A stretch of 64,000 nt of DNA from Triparma columacea (taxonomy: Eukaryota; Sar; Bolidophyceae; Parmales; Triparmaceae), in assembly GCA_030267965.1 (NCBI GenBank), contig BRYA01000559.1, positions 1,555 through 65,554 of the forward strand. Reading direction: 5' to 3'. Position 1 is the stretch's first letter; each line of letters begins with the position of its first letter. The notes under the pieces were generated by a model. The model made no database searches and had not been told where the DNA came from. It saw nothing but the letters and a program-made list of their open reading frames with translations. The position numbers and the translations under genes were made by a program. Positions 47,280-59,104 of the stretch are shown here, piece after piece.

Positions 47280-49230
47280 TCAATCGAACACGCTCTCCCT
47301 CTCGTCCCAATTCTTCGGGTCCTGGAAGAACTCCCTCCAATAGTTAACATAGAAGATGCCCCTCCACCCTTCATTCCTCTTGATGTTCATATCCTCCGTA
47401 TCATTTTCATCCTCCCCCTTCCATCTATTCTCCGTTCCCCAATGCAGTACCCTCGCGTCGAACATAACGATATCCCCGCATTCCACATGTGGTCTAACAA
47501 CGTTCCTCTCCATCAACCTTCTCCCAACATCACCACCCTCCGTCATTACCTTACATACCTCCAACCTATGACTACCTACAGCAAACGCTGTCTGTCCTTT
47601 CTCAAAATCCACCCTCCCCCCCTCCGACGACGACCCGGAGGTGTTGTAGAATGCGTTAATATAATGTGGTCTATTATGTACTTCATCCAACACATGTGCC
47701 GTATCACTATGTACAGCTTGTCCCCCACATCCCGGTAAGCTAACCACGCACCCGGTGCTAGTTTTTAAAGGGAGGAAAGGACCGAGGGGACCGGGACCGT
47801 TGAAATTGTGGAGACCGTAATTACCTAGATGGAGGTTATTTGATGCCCGAGACCCCCGGTCTGTGGAGTTACATGCCAAGGTCATTATTGTGTTTACTGT
47901 GGGATCGTTCTGGAGAGATGTTATGGAATGGTGGAGGTGGGATAGGTTGGGACCGGTACGGATGTCACATCTGTAGTCCTCACGCATGGAGAGTTCTTTG
48001 TATCCAATACTACGGGGTGGGTGTGGTAATGGGTGTGAGGAGGGGTGGTGTTGGTAACTTTGTTTCCTTTGTTCGCCACATCTCACGTATTTTCGTTAAT
48101 TCGTTCACCCTTTTACCCCCTTTCAAGTCTTAATCCTGTCCCCCCCCTCACCTGCAGTCCTCCCCTTTAGTAACGTCAACATTCTTATACATCCTAACGT
48201 TCTCCAGCGCTATCTCAAGGTCCTTCAACGCAGCGTCACCCAGACTCTTTACGAGACACTTGTCTGCAGCGCCACGGAGGACGCATACACCTTTAGCGAG
48301 GATGGTGTTGGAACAGTTTATTATCGTTGTTAAGGTTGGGGAGTTGAGAATCTCGTAGTGGGTTAAAGATACTGTCAAAGAACGGGTTAAAGCGAGGTCG
48401 TTGGAGAGGGGGGTGCTGAGGTAGGTTGATACGGTGGGGTTTACGGAAGTCGAGAGGTGAGGGTAGTGGGAAAGGTAGGATGAAGTGGAGGGAGAGAAGT
48501 AGATTACGATGCCTCCTGGGAGAGGGAGTGTTGAGGGTGTTGGTGGTGTAGTGGGTGTTGGGGGTGTTGGTGGTGTTGGGAGTGTTGGTGGTGTAGTGGA
48601 AGAAGAAGTGGAAGGAGAAGGAGAAGGAGTGAGGGTTATAACAGCGTCAGGGAGAATGTTTGAAGAGGGTTCATAGAGAGATAGCTTAAGGCTCTTAATG
48701 TGGTTGACTAGTGTGTCATACTCTTGTTGTTGTGGATGCTGATCGGGCTGTTGTATGTGCACTACGTAGTCTTCTCTGTTGAGTTTCTCTTTTCTTCCGT
48801 TTGCGTATATTTTCTTCAAATTGTCATCTAAACAAACTCTTTGTATTTGGAGATGTTTGAATATATTTCCGTAGCCAATTCCGTCCATTTTATTCTCTCC
48901 GTTGTGATTATCTGTGTCGTTGTTTGTTCCCTTAACTGCTCCATCAGTTGTTCCATTAGTTGTTCCATTAGTTGCTCCATCAGTTGCTTTACTAATTGTC
49001 CCATTATTCCTTGTTGGTGGGAGATTCTCTCCAGATTGAGATTGTGGAAGTGATTGTGGAAGAGATTGTGGAATGGAGTGATTGGTGAGTGTGTTATGTG
49101 AACTTATTTCTCCTAATATTATTTGTGTTAATGTTGTTAGTGCTGATTGTGATGTTGATGATACATCTACACCCGTTTCTACATTCAAATCATCATCAGA
49201 CTCAGTATCTGATCCAAAAAGATCAGCCAT
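47280..49230 (-). CDS. Phytanoyl-CoA dioxygenase (PhyH)-like 2-oxoglutarate/Fe(II) oxygenase
   Basis: Exons 48152..49230 and 47280..48009 give 602 residues. The C-terminal half carries the double-stranded beta-helix cues: first metal triad AVHSDT (HxD), GQTAFAVGSHRL as in the PhyH NG.T...PGSH turn, and GDIVMFDARVLHWG with the second His. The substrate is unknown. The N-terminal 200 residues are low-complexity, with repeats of Gln-Ser-Leu-Pro and Asn-Gly-Thr. A Thr/Pro-rich linker (PTPPTPPTPTTPP) follows before a helical linker. The start is the first ATG. An array of eleven 10-bp units lies 30 bp upstream. It converges with the EGF-like gene over 98 bp. Confidence 0.8.
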
Positions 49231-49260
49231 CAGTGCTCGCTTTGGAGAAGGTAAGAGGGA

Positions 49261-49370
49261 TATTGAGGGATATTGAGGGATGTTGGGGGATTTTGGGGGA
49301 TGTTGGGGGATGTTGAAGGATATTGAAGGATGTTGAGGGGTATTGAAGGATATTGAAGGATATTGAGGGA
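49261..49370. repeat. Eleven 10-bp tandem repeats upstream of the PhyH-like gene
   Basis: Eleven units in exact 10-bp register, consensus TATTGARGGA, with variants TGTTGGGGGA and TTTTGGGGGA. The array starts 30 bp upstream of the start codon at 49230 on the minus strand, so it falls in the promoter or 5' UTR. Confidence 0.9.
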
Positions 49371-50112
49371 TAAAATAAAAAGGATTTTGCTTTTCTTTCG
49401 GATTTCATTTCTGAGACGAGACAAAATGTTTCAGGGCCCGCCTTCGCTCATCGTAATAAATCCTCTTTTTGCAATTTAAACGCGGTGCAGTTATTGCCTT
49501 CCCAGTGCGTCGGAGGTGTCCGGAGACAGCGCTTCTCTTGCAGGGTGGGTGGGAGGCTTTAAAATTTATTCCCTAAGATCGACAGTGTATGAGTCTCTCT
49601 CTCGCATGTCGCGGCCGCAGCCGCACCGGATTGTGTACTCACTAGCTAGTCTTCTCAGGTGAATTTGCTCAACAAAACAGGTTCACTTCTCTTCGGGGGG
49701 CAAGCCCTGAAAAATTTGGTCTCCACAAAACAAGGATTGAGTTCAACAACATTTGTTTTTACTTGTCGCACTACGATGCCTAGATAATATTTTTTTGAAG
49801 TTCTTTCTTATAATTGTAATGTAATTTTGTGTTTAGCTTGCTGCCCGTGCAGCCTCCTCTTCCTCCTTGGCCTTCTGATTACTACGCCGAAGACTACTAC
49901 GCCGAAGACTACTACTCCGAAGACTACTACTCCGAAGACTACTACTCCGAAGACTACTACTCCGAAGCCGACGACTACCCATAAGCCTACTACTAGAAGT
50001 AGACTAAGGACGACTATTAGAAATGTTTTCTGAAATCTCTCAACCCTCCCCCCCCCCCCATCCCCCCTCCCTCATCCCCGCCAATCCCTTTTACCCCTCA
50101 ACCCCTCCTCAT
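49371..50112. other. Intergenic region with a 15-bp minisatellite
   Basis: 742 bp. At 49880-49970 about six copies of a 15-bp unit (ACTACTCCGAAGACT) can read as TTTPK or YYSED repeats depending on frame. A frame at 49827-50033 is too short and unconvincing to call. On the minus strand 49842-49880 could be a terminal exon (KAKEEEEAARAAS, then stop), but no partner exon was found. The rest shows nothing recognisable. Confidence 0.55.
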
Positions 50113-53100
50113 CTACTTCCCCCCCCCCTTAGCTGCTGCGATGACCCCATTGATGATCCCTGAGACAAGCTTGCTGACAGTATCAGAGACGACCCCCTTG
50201 ACTTTGTCTCGAACCTTGCTCATTCCTTTTTCCAACAAAAACTCAGGGACACCCTGCTCCTTAAGTTCCGTCTCTGCCTTGACAAGCACCTCGTTCTCGA
50301 TGAACTCGTTGGCCTTCTCCTTTACGAAATCGTTGACCATCTTCTCCCAGTCCTTAGCGATGTCCCCCATGGCTCCTGATATCATGCCCTCTGCCTCCTT
50401 CAGGATGTCGTCAGCGCTCCCCTCACCGCTTCCACCTGCGGCCTGCTTTCCGGCGTTCATCATTACTGCGACGGCCTCCTTTGCGATCTTTATTGGCATC
50501 TCGAAGTCCACCTCACCTCCCTGCTGGGTTAGGCGCTCGAACTCGTCGTAGAAGCTGCGTCGGAGAGGTGAAGCGATAGTACGGAAGTTTGTGTTGTCAA
50601 CGTTAGAAAAAATGGCGGCGTTGATTCGTGCTCATAATTTATTTTTGCTGCATCCGCAGCGACTCACCTCTTCTCAAAGACGCCCTTGACCTTGCTGATG
50701 GTATCGTTAACGAATTTGACAGTGTCGTTGACCATCTTAGTGACAACCTTCTCGACCGCCTCCATCCCCTTGCCGGCAATAGCCATGGCGTCCTCTCCGA
50801 CGACGTCTCCGACGGCTTCCTTGGCATCGTCCAGTGCTCCCTTGACATCTTCCATCGCGCCGCCGACCTGGTCCATGACATCGTCGGGCACAACGTCCCC
50901 CACCTTGCTCGCCACGTCGTCAAAGAAGTCAGTCAAGGGGTTGTGCGCCTCCTCGTCGCCGTCCCCCTTCTTGCCCTTCTTCATTACCATCTGATAGACC
51001 AAGAAGAGAGGCAAGATGCCCTGCATCGCGGCGATGAGGGTGCCGAACGAATCCTGAAGGGCCGGAGTCTCCCTGGTGATGTCGACCTTGAGCATCAGGG
51101 CGCCAAGCATGGTGAAGAACATCTGCCACTGCGCAGCCTCGGCCAAGTGGTCGTCGGCAAGCCTAATATAAGGCTTGTAGCCGGAGTAGACCCTCATGGC
51201 GCCCAGGCAGAGGATCATGCTAATGACAATTTGAGTAGCAGTTCCAGGGCCGAAGAAGATGAGACCGCTGGTGAGAGCAAGCTTCCTCCACGTCTCAAAC
51301 ACCTCGAACCACCAGCAGGTGCACTCGTACGCGTCGTAAAGAAACTTGAGCCGCTTGAGCTCAGGGTGGTCCTTCTCAAGCTGCTTGCGCATCCAGAGCG
51401 CGCAGTGCATGGCTTCGTCCTCGTCGAGGCAGACCATGATTCCGTTCCTCTTGTGAATGGCATCGTCCATGATATCCTTGCTGATCGGCTTAAAGTTGCC
51501 GTTCTCGTCCTTCGACGGCCAAAGGTACTCGTGGTCGCCGTCCTTGCCCTCGCCCTCAACTGGTATCTTCACGTTCATGGTGTTCATTAGGGCGTCCTGA
51601 CCAGGGTCGAGGAGGTGACGCTGGTTCCAGAGCAAGGTGAAGTAGAAGATGGGAATGCCGAGGGGGAACACGAAGATCATGATCAGCGCCCAACCGTAGG
51701 ACGCCTCGTAGTACGGATTTGTACACCTGACGTTGTAGTCTGCCTTCAAGAAGGAGCCCTCGTTGAGATTCAACGGGTCTTCGCCTCCTGGGGCGTAAAT
51801 TGCGCCCGTCAGTCCATGTTCCTCAACGGCAACGTCGCTAGGGTAGGTGACAGCCATGTCGTCGTCGTTCAGTTCCTCGCAGGCAAAGGTGTGGATGATT
51901 TTTGTGGAGATGGAAGGTAGGATGACGAACGAGAAAAGGAGGAGGTTGTTGAATAGGAGCGATTCCCAATCAGTTGTGCCCCCTTCCTCTTCCACATCCT
52001 CGCCGGCCGCCTTCTTTTCAAAATTCTCTCTCATCTTGACAGAAGTCGATTTCGAAATAGCGCCAGCAGCTTCTTCGTCGGTCGGCGCGGGTGCTACATA
52101 CGCCGAGCCCTTGATGTCGCCCTTTTTGCTGCGAGCGGCGATCTTGCTTCCAAAGAAGAGAAGGCCCATGACGGAGCAGCTCATTAAAGTCCAGCCCCAC
52201 ATCTGATGGAGGAACGTAAACTGGATGACGCACCCCACTGGCATGTACGAGTCAAAGTTCAAGTTGACGACGGCAATGCTGCAACGGGTTTGATTTGTGT
52301 TAGTATATGTGTAATTTAGTGCTGTCGCTTCGCTATCCTCGCCCCGTTCTTCCCACTCACCTCGACATCATCTGCGTGTAGGACTTCGGGAACTCCATGT
52401 CGAAGTTGAACGACAGGCCGGTGGCAACTTGGAAGTAACTCAGGACGATTTTGAACTTAACCTTGAACTGCGATGAGAGAAGCGTGGGGGTGAGTATTAC
52501 GAAGATTGGCGTTGACGAGTTAGAATAGTGTATTCTAGCGAATGGAGCAACGCATGCTATTTTAGCTCCTCGCTTCGCTCCTTCTTGCAGCACTTCCAGT
52601 TTCTTACCTGGCTCAAGGCCTTGTGGAACTTCTCGACCTTTGCCTTCATCTTCTTTGCCTTCTTCTCGGCCTCGTCCATCATCTCTTGCTGCTTTTCGAT
52701 TGTGATCTCCTGGGTGCTACCAACAGTATAGGCTTTTTTAGAGAGGTAGCAGGCTACGACGAGGGCCACTATGAGGGCCGTCACTCCCATTGCCACAGTC
52801 AGTTTTGCGTTGCCCACGCACTTCGTGCAAACACCGTTGCTTGCGGCATAGCCATCCAAGCAAACCTCGCAGTAAGGGCCTCGGTGGCCAAGGATGCACA
52901 TTGATCCGTTGTTGACGTCCGCCGTCGATCCAGTGTAACCCCCGGTGCAGAGGTTCTCCTTGTAGCAGGGGAACACCATGCTGCTATCCTCTCCGACGCG
53001 CCAGTAGCCCTTCGTGAGAACGAGGTCCCTTGTGGTTTGCCCGTACGCCTGCATGCTAGCGGGAGCATAATCTGGATCCTCGTTCGGAGGGAAGCGAAGG

Positions 53101-56100
53101 TTCCCGATATCTAGGCAGCACCTAGACGAGCCCCCGGCAGGACAAGTGAGGGTGGGGTAAAATTCCCTGTACGCTAAGTTATGGGGCGTTGCGTTGGCCT
53201 GGAAGTACTCAGGGTGACAGACGCACTCGAGTGAGGAGGAAGCTCCTGGGGCGAGGGTGGTGACCGGTCCTGGGCCCGCGACGGCCAATGAGCAGGCGGT
53301 GCACCCGGTGGATCCTGAGCTAGTGGCGAAAGTTCCGTTGACGCAGTCTACGCACTTGGCCTGGCCTTCAAGGTCGGAATACTTTCCCGGAGCACAGTTG
53401 CTACAAGACGCCGACCCTTTGCTTCCAGCGTAAGATCCGGCGAGGCAGTTTGCGCACTCCTTGAGGCCAGCGGCTGCAAACTTTCCTAAGGCGCATTTGA
53501 AGCAAGCATTGACTGCCCCGGGCGAGTACGTGCCCGCGACGCAAGAGCGGCAGGCTACTGCTGCGTCGGAGGTGTTGGCGACTTTACGGTACTTTCCTTC
53601 GGTGCACACTTGGCAAGTCGCAGAACCTACGCCGGAATACTCTCCTTCCAAACAGTCCACACACTTTGTTTGTCCGGGGACGGAGATGTACTTTCCACTC
53701 GCACAGTCGTGGCACGTCATGCTGGCGGTCACGTTGTTGTAGGTTCCTGGGGCGCAGTTCGTGCATTGCACGGCGTTTTTAGGACTGTATTTGCCCCTGG
53801 CACAATCTTTGCAGGCGGCCAAAGCCAGCTCGTCGCCGTAAGTGCCAGAGTCGCAAAGCTGGCACGTGAACTGGGTCTCCGCAGCAATCAAATTGCTGTA
53901 CGTTCCTAACGCGCACTTAATACAGTCGTCAGAGCTTGATTTTGCGGTGTACTCGTTGTAGCGACCAGTTGGACAAGCCTCACAAGAAGTGCTGCCGGTT
54001 GCACTTGCGTACCGCCCCTTCGGGCAGTCGCTACAGACGTCAGTGAACTTGGCACTCGCGAATTTTCCTGCAGGACACTTCATGCAGCTTTTATAGGACA
54101 CTTGGTTGCCTTGAACGTAACCGAACATGAAGAAGGTGTCTAACCTGTTGCCGAGGATTCCCTGCTCTCCAACGTCGCAATTGGACGAGAAGGTCAAGTT
54201 CCCGCCCATAACGTAACCGTCTGCTCCTCCGTCCAAGCCAAATCGAACGTTATTCTCAAAATGGCAACCCCAGCATGTAACCTGATCGACCTGCGACGAG
54301 CGTTGCGAGTTGCGTGAAGGTTGGCGTTCTCTCGAGTTAGAATTGCGCAACGGTGATAGTGGTATCGAAATCAAAACTGGAGCCGTTAACGCAGCCGGTA
54401 CAGCGGTTTTCGCAAGTGGCTGTCACTCACCTGGGAGGAAATTTTTTGATCGTATGTGGTGGCCAACGCGTACTGGTTCATAAGGGAAATCGCTGCACCT
54501 CCGCCTGATCCACCTACGAATTGCAGATTGTTCACGAATGAACATTCGACAATTTCAACGACAGATCTTTGGCAGTGAACCATTGCCGAAGCGTCACCAT
54601 GGTGACCATCAGCAGGCGGGCAACCGCCTTTGATCATAATACCCGCCGCATCGGCAGCGCTATTGTCGGAGAATATGATGTTGATGATCTTGAACTTCTT
54701 TCCTAAGGTGGTCGGACCAAACGTCAACAAGGGGTTTGGCGAGCCACCTGATCTGATGACCGGTTTCGTTTGACCTTCCGGCATCGGGTTGGGGCCAGTG
54801 AGGGTGGCGTGCCATGCGTACCTTGTGTTTTTGGAAAGTATGATGCCGTTGCTGAGATACGTTTTGCCCGCTTCGAAATTGAAGACTGTGCCGCCGGGCT
54901 GGGGCGCTGCCGTCCTCTCTGCCACCTCAGGTGGCCCGTCTCCACTCAGTCGCCTTGATACAAATTCCCAAAGTGATTCCGTTGCCACTCCCATGGAGAA
55001 GAGAGCTGAGTTTGTGGGTGCGTATTTATCCGGATCTTTTTGAGCCAGAGCAAGCAGCCTGGTTAATTCGGTGGCGTCAATTCCTCCTGCTACCGCCTCC
55101 TCCTTGTAACATTCCATCTGGTCTTCGGTCGCGGTAGTGCCGGCAGCGCAGTCGACGCAGGCAGCCAAAGAAGTCGCCGCTGTGCTGCCGGAAACTTTCC
55201 CTGCGGGGCACGTGGCGCAGTTGCTGAACGCGGTGGACCCCGTCCCTGCGTAGTACTTCCCAACCCCGCAGTCGTAGCAAGCATTCAATTTATTGGAATG
55301 CTGTATGTACTTTCCGGCGGGACAGGTAGTACAAAGCAAGGTAGTTGGGTGGAGATACTGTCCAGGTACGCACTCCGCACACGTTTCGCTGATGCAGAAC
55401 GTCTCCCTCAAGATTACTCTTTTGGTGTCGTCTGCATAAGACGTTTGTGAGTCATGACTCGCGACCATAGAAACACCCAGCGACTCATCCTTGTGCTTCA
55501 TCTGGATGGAATATTTGTGGTATTCTCTTTCGCCTTGATCGTCCATGACGAAGTCAATCGTCTGCGGGCGGACGGCCCAGTTGTCCTTGTCAAGTCCTGC
55601 AAGCAGGCCATCTTCGTTCGTCACTTGACTGGTGTAGCACTTGCACCCGTCGACAATGATTTCATGGCGTGAGAAGTCGTTCCACTCCATAACAGTGAGA
55701 TTACGGGAGGGGATTGCTTCCCGCACAGGGTTGGAATAGGCCTTTACGAAAGGGACTTGGTTCCCCATGGTGGTACCGACGGTTTCGTAAAGCCTCAGCT
55801 CGCCCGTACATGATGTAAGAGTGGCAGTGCTACTGCTGTCCTGAAGATAGCGCCTGCCACCGTCGTCGGTGCCGTCGTCGGTGCCGTCGTCGGTGCCGTC
55901 GTCGGGAGAAGGGGCGGGTCCGCCGCCTCCGGGATCGGGTGTGGGAGCAGTAGTTGGGGCGTTCGTGTCGGGAGCAGGGGCGCCGCCTCCGGGATCGGGT
56001 GTGGGAGCAGTAGTTGGGGCGTTCGTGTCAGGAGAAGGGGCGGGTCCGCTGTCTCCGTCGTCGGTGTCGTCGGTAGAAGGGGTGGGTCCGCCGCCTCCGG

Positions 56101-57012
56101 GATCGGGTGTGGGAGCAGTAGTTGGGGCGTTCGTGTCGGGAGAAGGGGCAGGTCCGCTGTCTCCGTCGTCCGTGTCGTCGGTAGAAGGGGTGGGTCCGCC
56201 GCCTCCGGGATCGGGTGTCGGAGCAGTAGTTGGGGGGTACGTGTCGGGAGAAGGGGCAGGTCCGCTGTCTCCGTCGTCGGTGTCGTCGTCGGTAGAAGGG
56301 GTGGGTCCGCCGCCTCCGGGATCGGGTGTGGGAGCGATAGTAGGGGCGTTCGTGTCACCACCCATGTCGAGCCCGTCGTCGCTGCTGCCACTGCCGCCGT
56401 CGTCGCTGCTGCTGCTGCCACTGTCGCTGTCGTCGCTGCTGCTGCTGCCACTGCCGCCGTCGTCGCTGCTGCTGCTGCCACTGCCGCCGTCGTCGTCTCC
56501 GCTGCCGCTGCCGCTGCCACTGCCGTCGTCGCTGCTGCTGCTGCCACTGCCACTGTCGTCGTCGCCGCTGCCGCTGCCGCTGTCGCTGCTGCTGCCGCTA
56601 GCTACGTAAAAGCCTCCGATGGGTGTCGTGGCTGTGTTGGTGTCCCACTGATCTGCGGCGTAACTGCGGGAGAAGTAAGACATCAGTCAGTCGTATTCGG
56701 GGGGTGAGTTTCAATAGAAATTAATCTGCCTCCCCCCCCTGCCTCCAAATCTGTTAAATTGCCAATTGCTTTTCGAGCTTTGATCGCAACACCTTCCCTC
56801 CCAGCAAAAACTCACCATCCAATAGCTACGGCCGGGTCCAACGGCAGCTGCTGTCGCCAGCCGTTTGCGTTAGGGCTCACCAGAGTGATAGTCAGCACAA
56901 CTTCTCCCTCGTTAACCCCATCACCGTCATAGTAGGCAGTTTGGGAGACGGCCCCGGGCAAGAGGAAGCAGATTATGGCCAAAAGCGCTAAAATTCCGAG
57001 GAATTTACGCAT
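50113..57012 (-). CDS. Giant GCC2/GCC3 cysteine-repeat receptor with TRP-like membrane region
   Basis: Exons 56816..57012, 54431..56663, 52608..54290, 52361..52467, 50668..52278 and 50113..50554 give 2,090 residues. Signal peptide (ILALLAIICFLLPGAVSQ). A Ser/Gly/Asp block at about 80-170. Then repeats of a unit like DTNAPTTAPTPDPGGGGP to about 340. Cys-rich GCC2/GCC3-type modules follow (CPAGKYIQHSNKLNACYDC). A right-handed beta-helix-like segment (FNFEAGKTYLSNGII to GCHFENNVRFG) is followed by about ten more Cys modules. Membrane segments are TVAMGVTALIVALVVACYLS, then QFTFLHQMWGWTLMSC, LLFSFVILPSISTK, ALIMIFVFPLGIPIFYF, TQIVISMILCLGAMRVY and GILPLFLVYQMV. The layout resembles stramenopile receptor/TRP-like proteins. 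The tail is amphipathic helix. Ligand and channel activity are unknown. Confidence 0.8.
55850..56600 (-). repeat. Coding repeats: 'PTPDPGGGGP' units and Ser/Gly/Asp tract
   Basis: Within the receptor gene, about five tandem units of 78-120 bp (55905-56350) encode DTNAPTTAPTPDPGGGGP and a DDGDSGPAPSP spacer. Beside them (56370-56600) short GSGSSSSDD units repeat. Near-identity between DNA copies suggests recent expansion or gene conversion. Confidence 0.85.
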
Positions 57013-57514
57013 ACCGAAGAGGAAATGCTGGTGAAGGGGCGGTTCGGGGAAATGTATCAAGCCGATCCGAGGTTGGAAGGGCTTGAATTTCTGTTGCCCT
57101 AACTCTTTAATCAGTCAATTGGTTGGGCGGCGCTATAAAAGTGCAAAACAAGTGCCAAAATGCAGTAGATTATTTTTGCACAAACGTTGCAGACATGGCA
57201 TGCGGAGAGTGGTCTTACGTCTTTAAATCTTTGAGAGGCTGTTTTTCTAGGTTCGTGAAGCCACCCGCCACCCGCGATTTGTATTTTTATTCTTCACCCT
57301 GTCCTTTCTTAGGTCCCAAGCCCTGGGCCAAACCCTTTGCAAACAAGGGCCAAGTCTATAGGGCAGACTGGCAAAAATTGCTTTTGGCCTTTCAATCACA
57401 AAATTCCATCCGTCAAGCGCCAAACTTCCCTATATTGCGCCAGTTGTACCTCTGCTGCCATTTTTAAGCCCCAAAACCTCCTAGATCTATAAATATCCCC
57501 ATCCGTTCCGCACG
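57013..57514. promoter_or_regulatory. Divergent intergenic region with TATA-like box
   Basis: 502 bp between the receptor gene and the RCC1-like gene. TATAAATA at 57488-57495 lies 20 bp before the ATG at 57515, which would leave almost no 5' UTR and hints that translation may start at the ATG at 57629. A 114-codon frame at 57126 looks random. Confidence 0.45.
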
Positions 57515-58837
57515 ATGCTCCGCTCCTTAGTTCAATCCTCCTCCCCAGCTGCCTCCTTCGCTTCATCTTTCGCATCGACGTTCAACTCGTCGTTAACCTC
57601 GTCGTTCACCTCTAGATCTCTCCGCAAAATGTCAACCTCAGTCTATATGTTTGGTGACTCTTCCGCTATCCCTACTCTCTCCCCCGGTGACGGTTCCATC
57701 ACCTCCCCCCGTAAGCTCGACGCGAACAAGCTAGAGGAGCAAATGTTCGGTTCCGAAGGTTCGGGCGGTAGGTCCGTATCAGCCGTCTACTGCGGAAAGG
57801 GTCTTGCCACCTGCCTAGTATGGGGAGGTGAGGGTAAGGACGACGTCCTCACACTACACGCACCCAACGTGCCGGACCTGGGGGGGGGGAGCGGGACCGT
57901 CGACCTCGAGGGCGTCACCAGCATAGCCGGCGTCAGCGTCGGGTCGAAGCACCTGATAGCCTGGGGATCAGACTCTAAGGGGGAAGGCGTGGCCCTCACC
58001 ATGGGGTGGGCGGGGGGGGTTAACGAGGGTTACGGTAACCTGGGGCTCGGGGCAAACATAGGTGACGGGGGGGGGGTGGTAGGGGTGCCCACCAGGGTCA
58101 CCAGCCTGGAGGAGGACGGCACACCCCTCACAGGGGCTAGCGCGGCCGGGTCTCACACGGCGGGGTTGAGCGGGGCGACGAACGAGGTCCTGACTACCGG
58201 GAGCGGTCAGTACGGCCGGCTGGGTAACGTGGACGCTGTGGACCAGCTGTTCTTCGAGCCAGTGGAGCTGCTAATGACGATCCCTGAGGTTAAGTACACG
58301 AAGGTGGCGGCAGGGAACAGCTACACGCTCGTGCTAGGGGACACGGGGGAGGTCTGGGGGTGGGGGAAGAACGACAAGGGACAACTGGGCCTGGGGGGGG
58401 GCATAAGCATGGACGTTTACGCCATGGAGAACATGCCCAACAAGATCGAGCTTTTCGACGTCATGGGGGTAGAGGTCAGGGACGTGGCGGCAGGGAAGGA
58501 CCACAGCGCGGCGGTCGACGGGGAGGGGAGGGTGTGGGTGTGGGGGGGGAAGAGCGGGTTCCTAGAGCCCAACCTAGTGGAGGGCCTACCGGATGACTGC
58601 AGGGAGGTCATGTGCGGGGAGAACGTCACGGCGGTTGTTACGGGGAAGGGGGAGGTCTGGACGATGAGCCACGGGGGCAACGGGGGGGGGGTGAAGAAGG
58701 GAGTGCTGGGGAGGGGGGTGGAGAAGGGGGACAGGGTACCGGGGATGGTCATGGGACTTAGTGAAGAACATACCGGGGGGGTCATTAAGGGAGGAGAAGT
58801 CGGGTGGGGGCATGCAGGCTTTGTGGTAGAGGGATAA
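57515..58837 (+). CDS. RCC1-repeat (beta-propeller) protein, probable organelle presequence
   Basis: Single exon, 440 residues. The first 38 residues are Ser/Ala/Arg-rich without acidic residues (MLRSLVQSSSPAASFASSFA), like a mitochondrial presequence. RCC1-type units follow: VSVGSKHLIAWG, GQYGRLGNVDA, KVAAGNSYTLVLGDTGEVWG, NDKGQLGLGGG and DVAAGKDHSAAVDGEGRVWV. That makes a propeller of about six or seven blades. RCC1 itself is a nuclear Ran exchange factor. With this presequence an RCC1L/WBSCR16-like mitochondrial role is possible but not shown. Poly-Gly runs reflect the genome's G tracts. Confidence 0.88.
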   Translation: MLRSLVQSSSPAASFASSFASTFNSSLTSSFTSRSLRKMSTSVYMFGDSSAIPTLSPGDGSITSPRKLDANKLEEQMFGSEGSGGRSVSAVYCGKGLATCLVWGGEGKDDVLTLHAPNVPDLGGGSGTVDLEGVTSIAGVSVGSKHLIAWGSDSKGEGVALTMGWAGGVNEGYGNLGLGANIGDGGGVVGVPTRVTSLEEDGTPLTGASAAGSHTAGLSGATNEVLTTGSGQYGRLGNVDAVDQLFFEPVELLMTIPEVKYTKVAAGNSYTLVLGDTGEVWGWGKNDKGQLGLGGGISMDVYAMENMPNKIELFDVMGVEVRDVAAGKDHSAAVDGEGRVWVWGGKSGFLEPNLVEGLPDDCREVMCGENVTAVVTGKGEVWTMSHGGNGGGVKKGVLGRGVEKGDRVPGMVMGLSEEHTGGVIKGGEVGWGHAGFVVEG

Positions 58838-58910
58838 AGGGGGGGGACTGCGGGAAAGATATGGGGAGAGAGAGGAGGGGTTGGGTTGCGGAGCTAGGGT
58901 GGAGATGGGG

Positions 58911-58973
58911 CGGCGGATAACGGGGCGGATAACGGGGCGGATAACGGGGTGGATAACGGGGCGGATAACGGGG
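58911..58973. repeat. 12-bp tandem repeat downstream of RCC1-like gene
   Basis: About five copies of CGGATAACGGGG (one with T for C) just past the stop codon, in the gap before the ClpS gene. Confidence 0.85.
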
Positions 58974-59104
58974 GTAAATTAAGAACGTGTCCCTTAAAAC
59001 AATGTCACACGTACGTGAAAAAAGAAAGTGCAACTCCGAAAGAACAATCCTTCTCCCAAATCTTTTCTTTTCCGAATCTGGCCTCCTCTGTCACCGTTTG
59101 AAAG

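Noticed and set aside
49842..49880. Possible terminal minus-strand exon (KAKEEEEAARAAS then stop)
   Set aside because: The neighbouring receptor gene already has a good stop at 50113, and no donor joins to this site; kept only as a note.
57126..57467. 114-codon frame between the receptor and RCC1-like genes
   Set aside because: Random composition, no domain, and it occupies the divergent promoter region.
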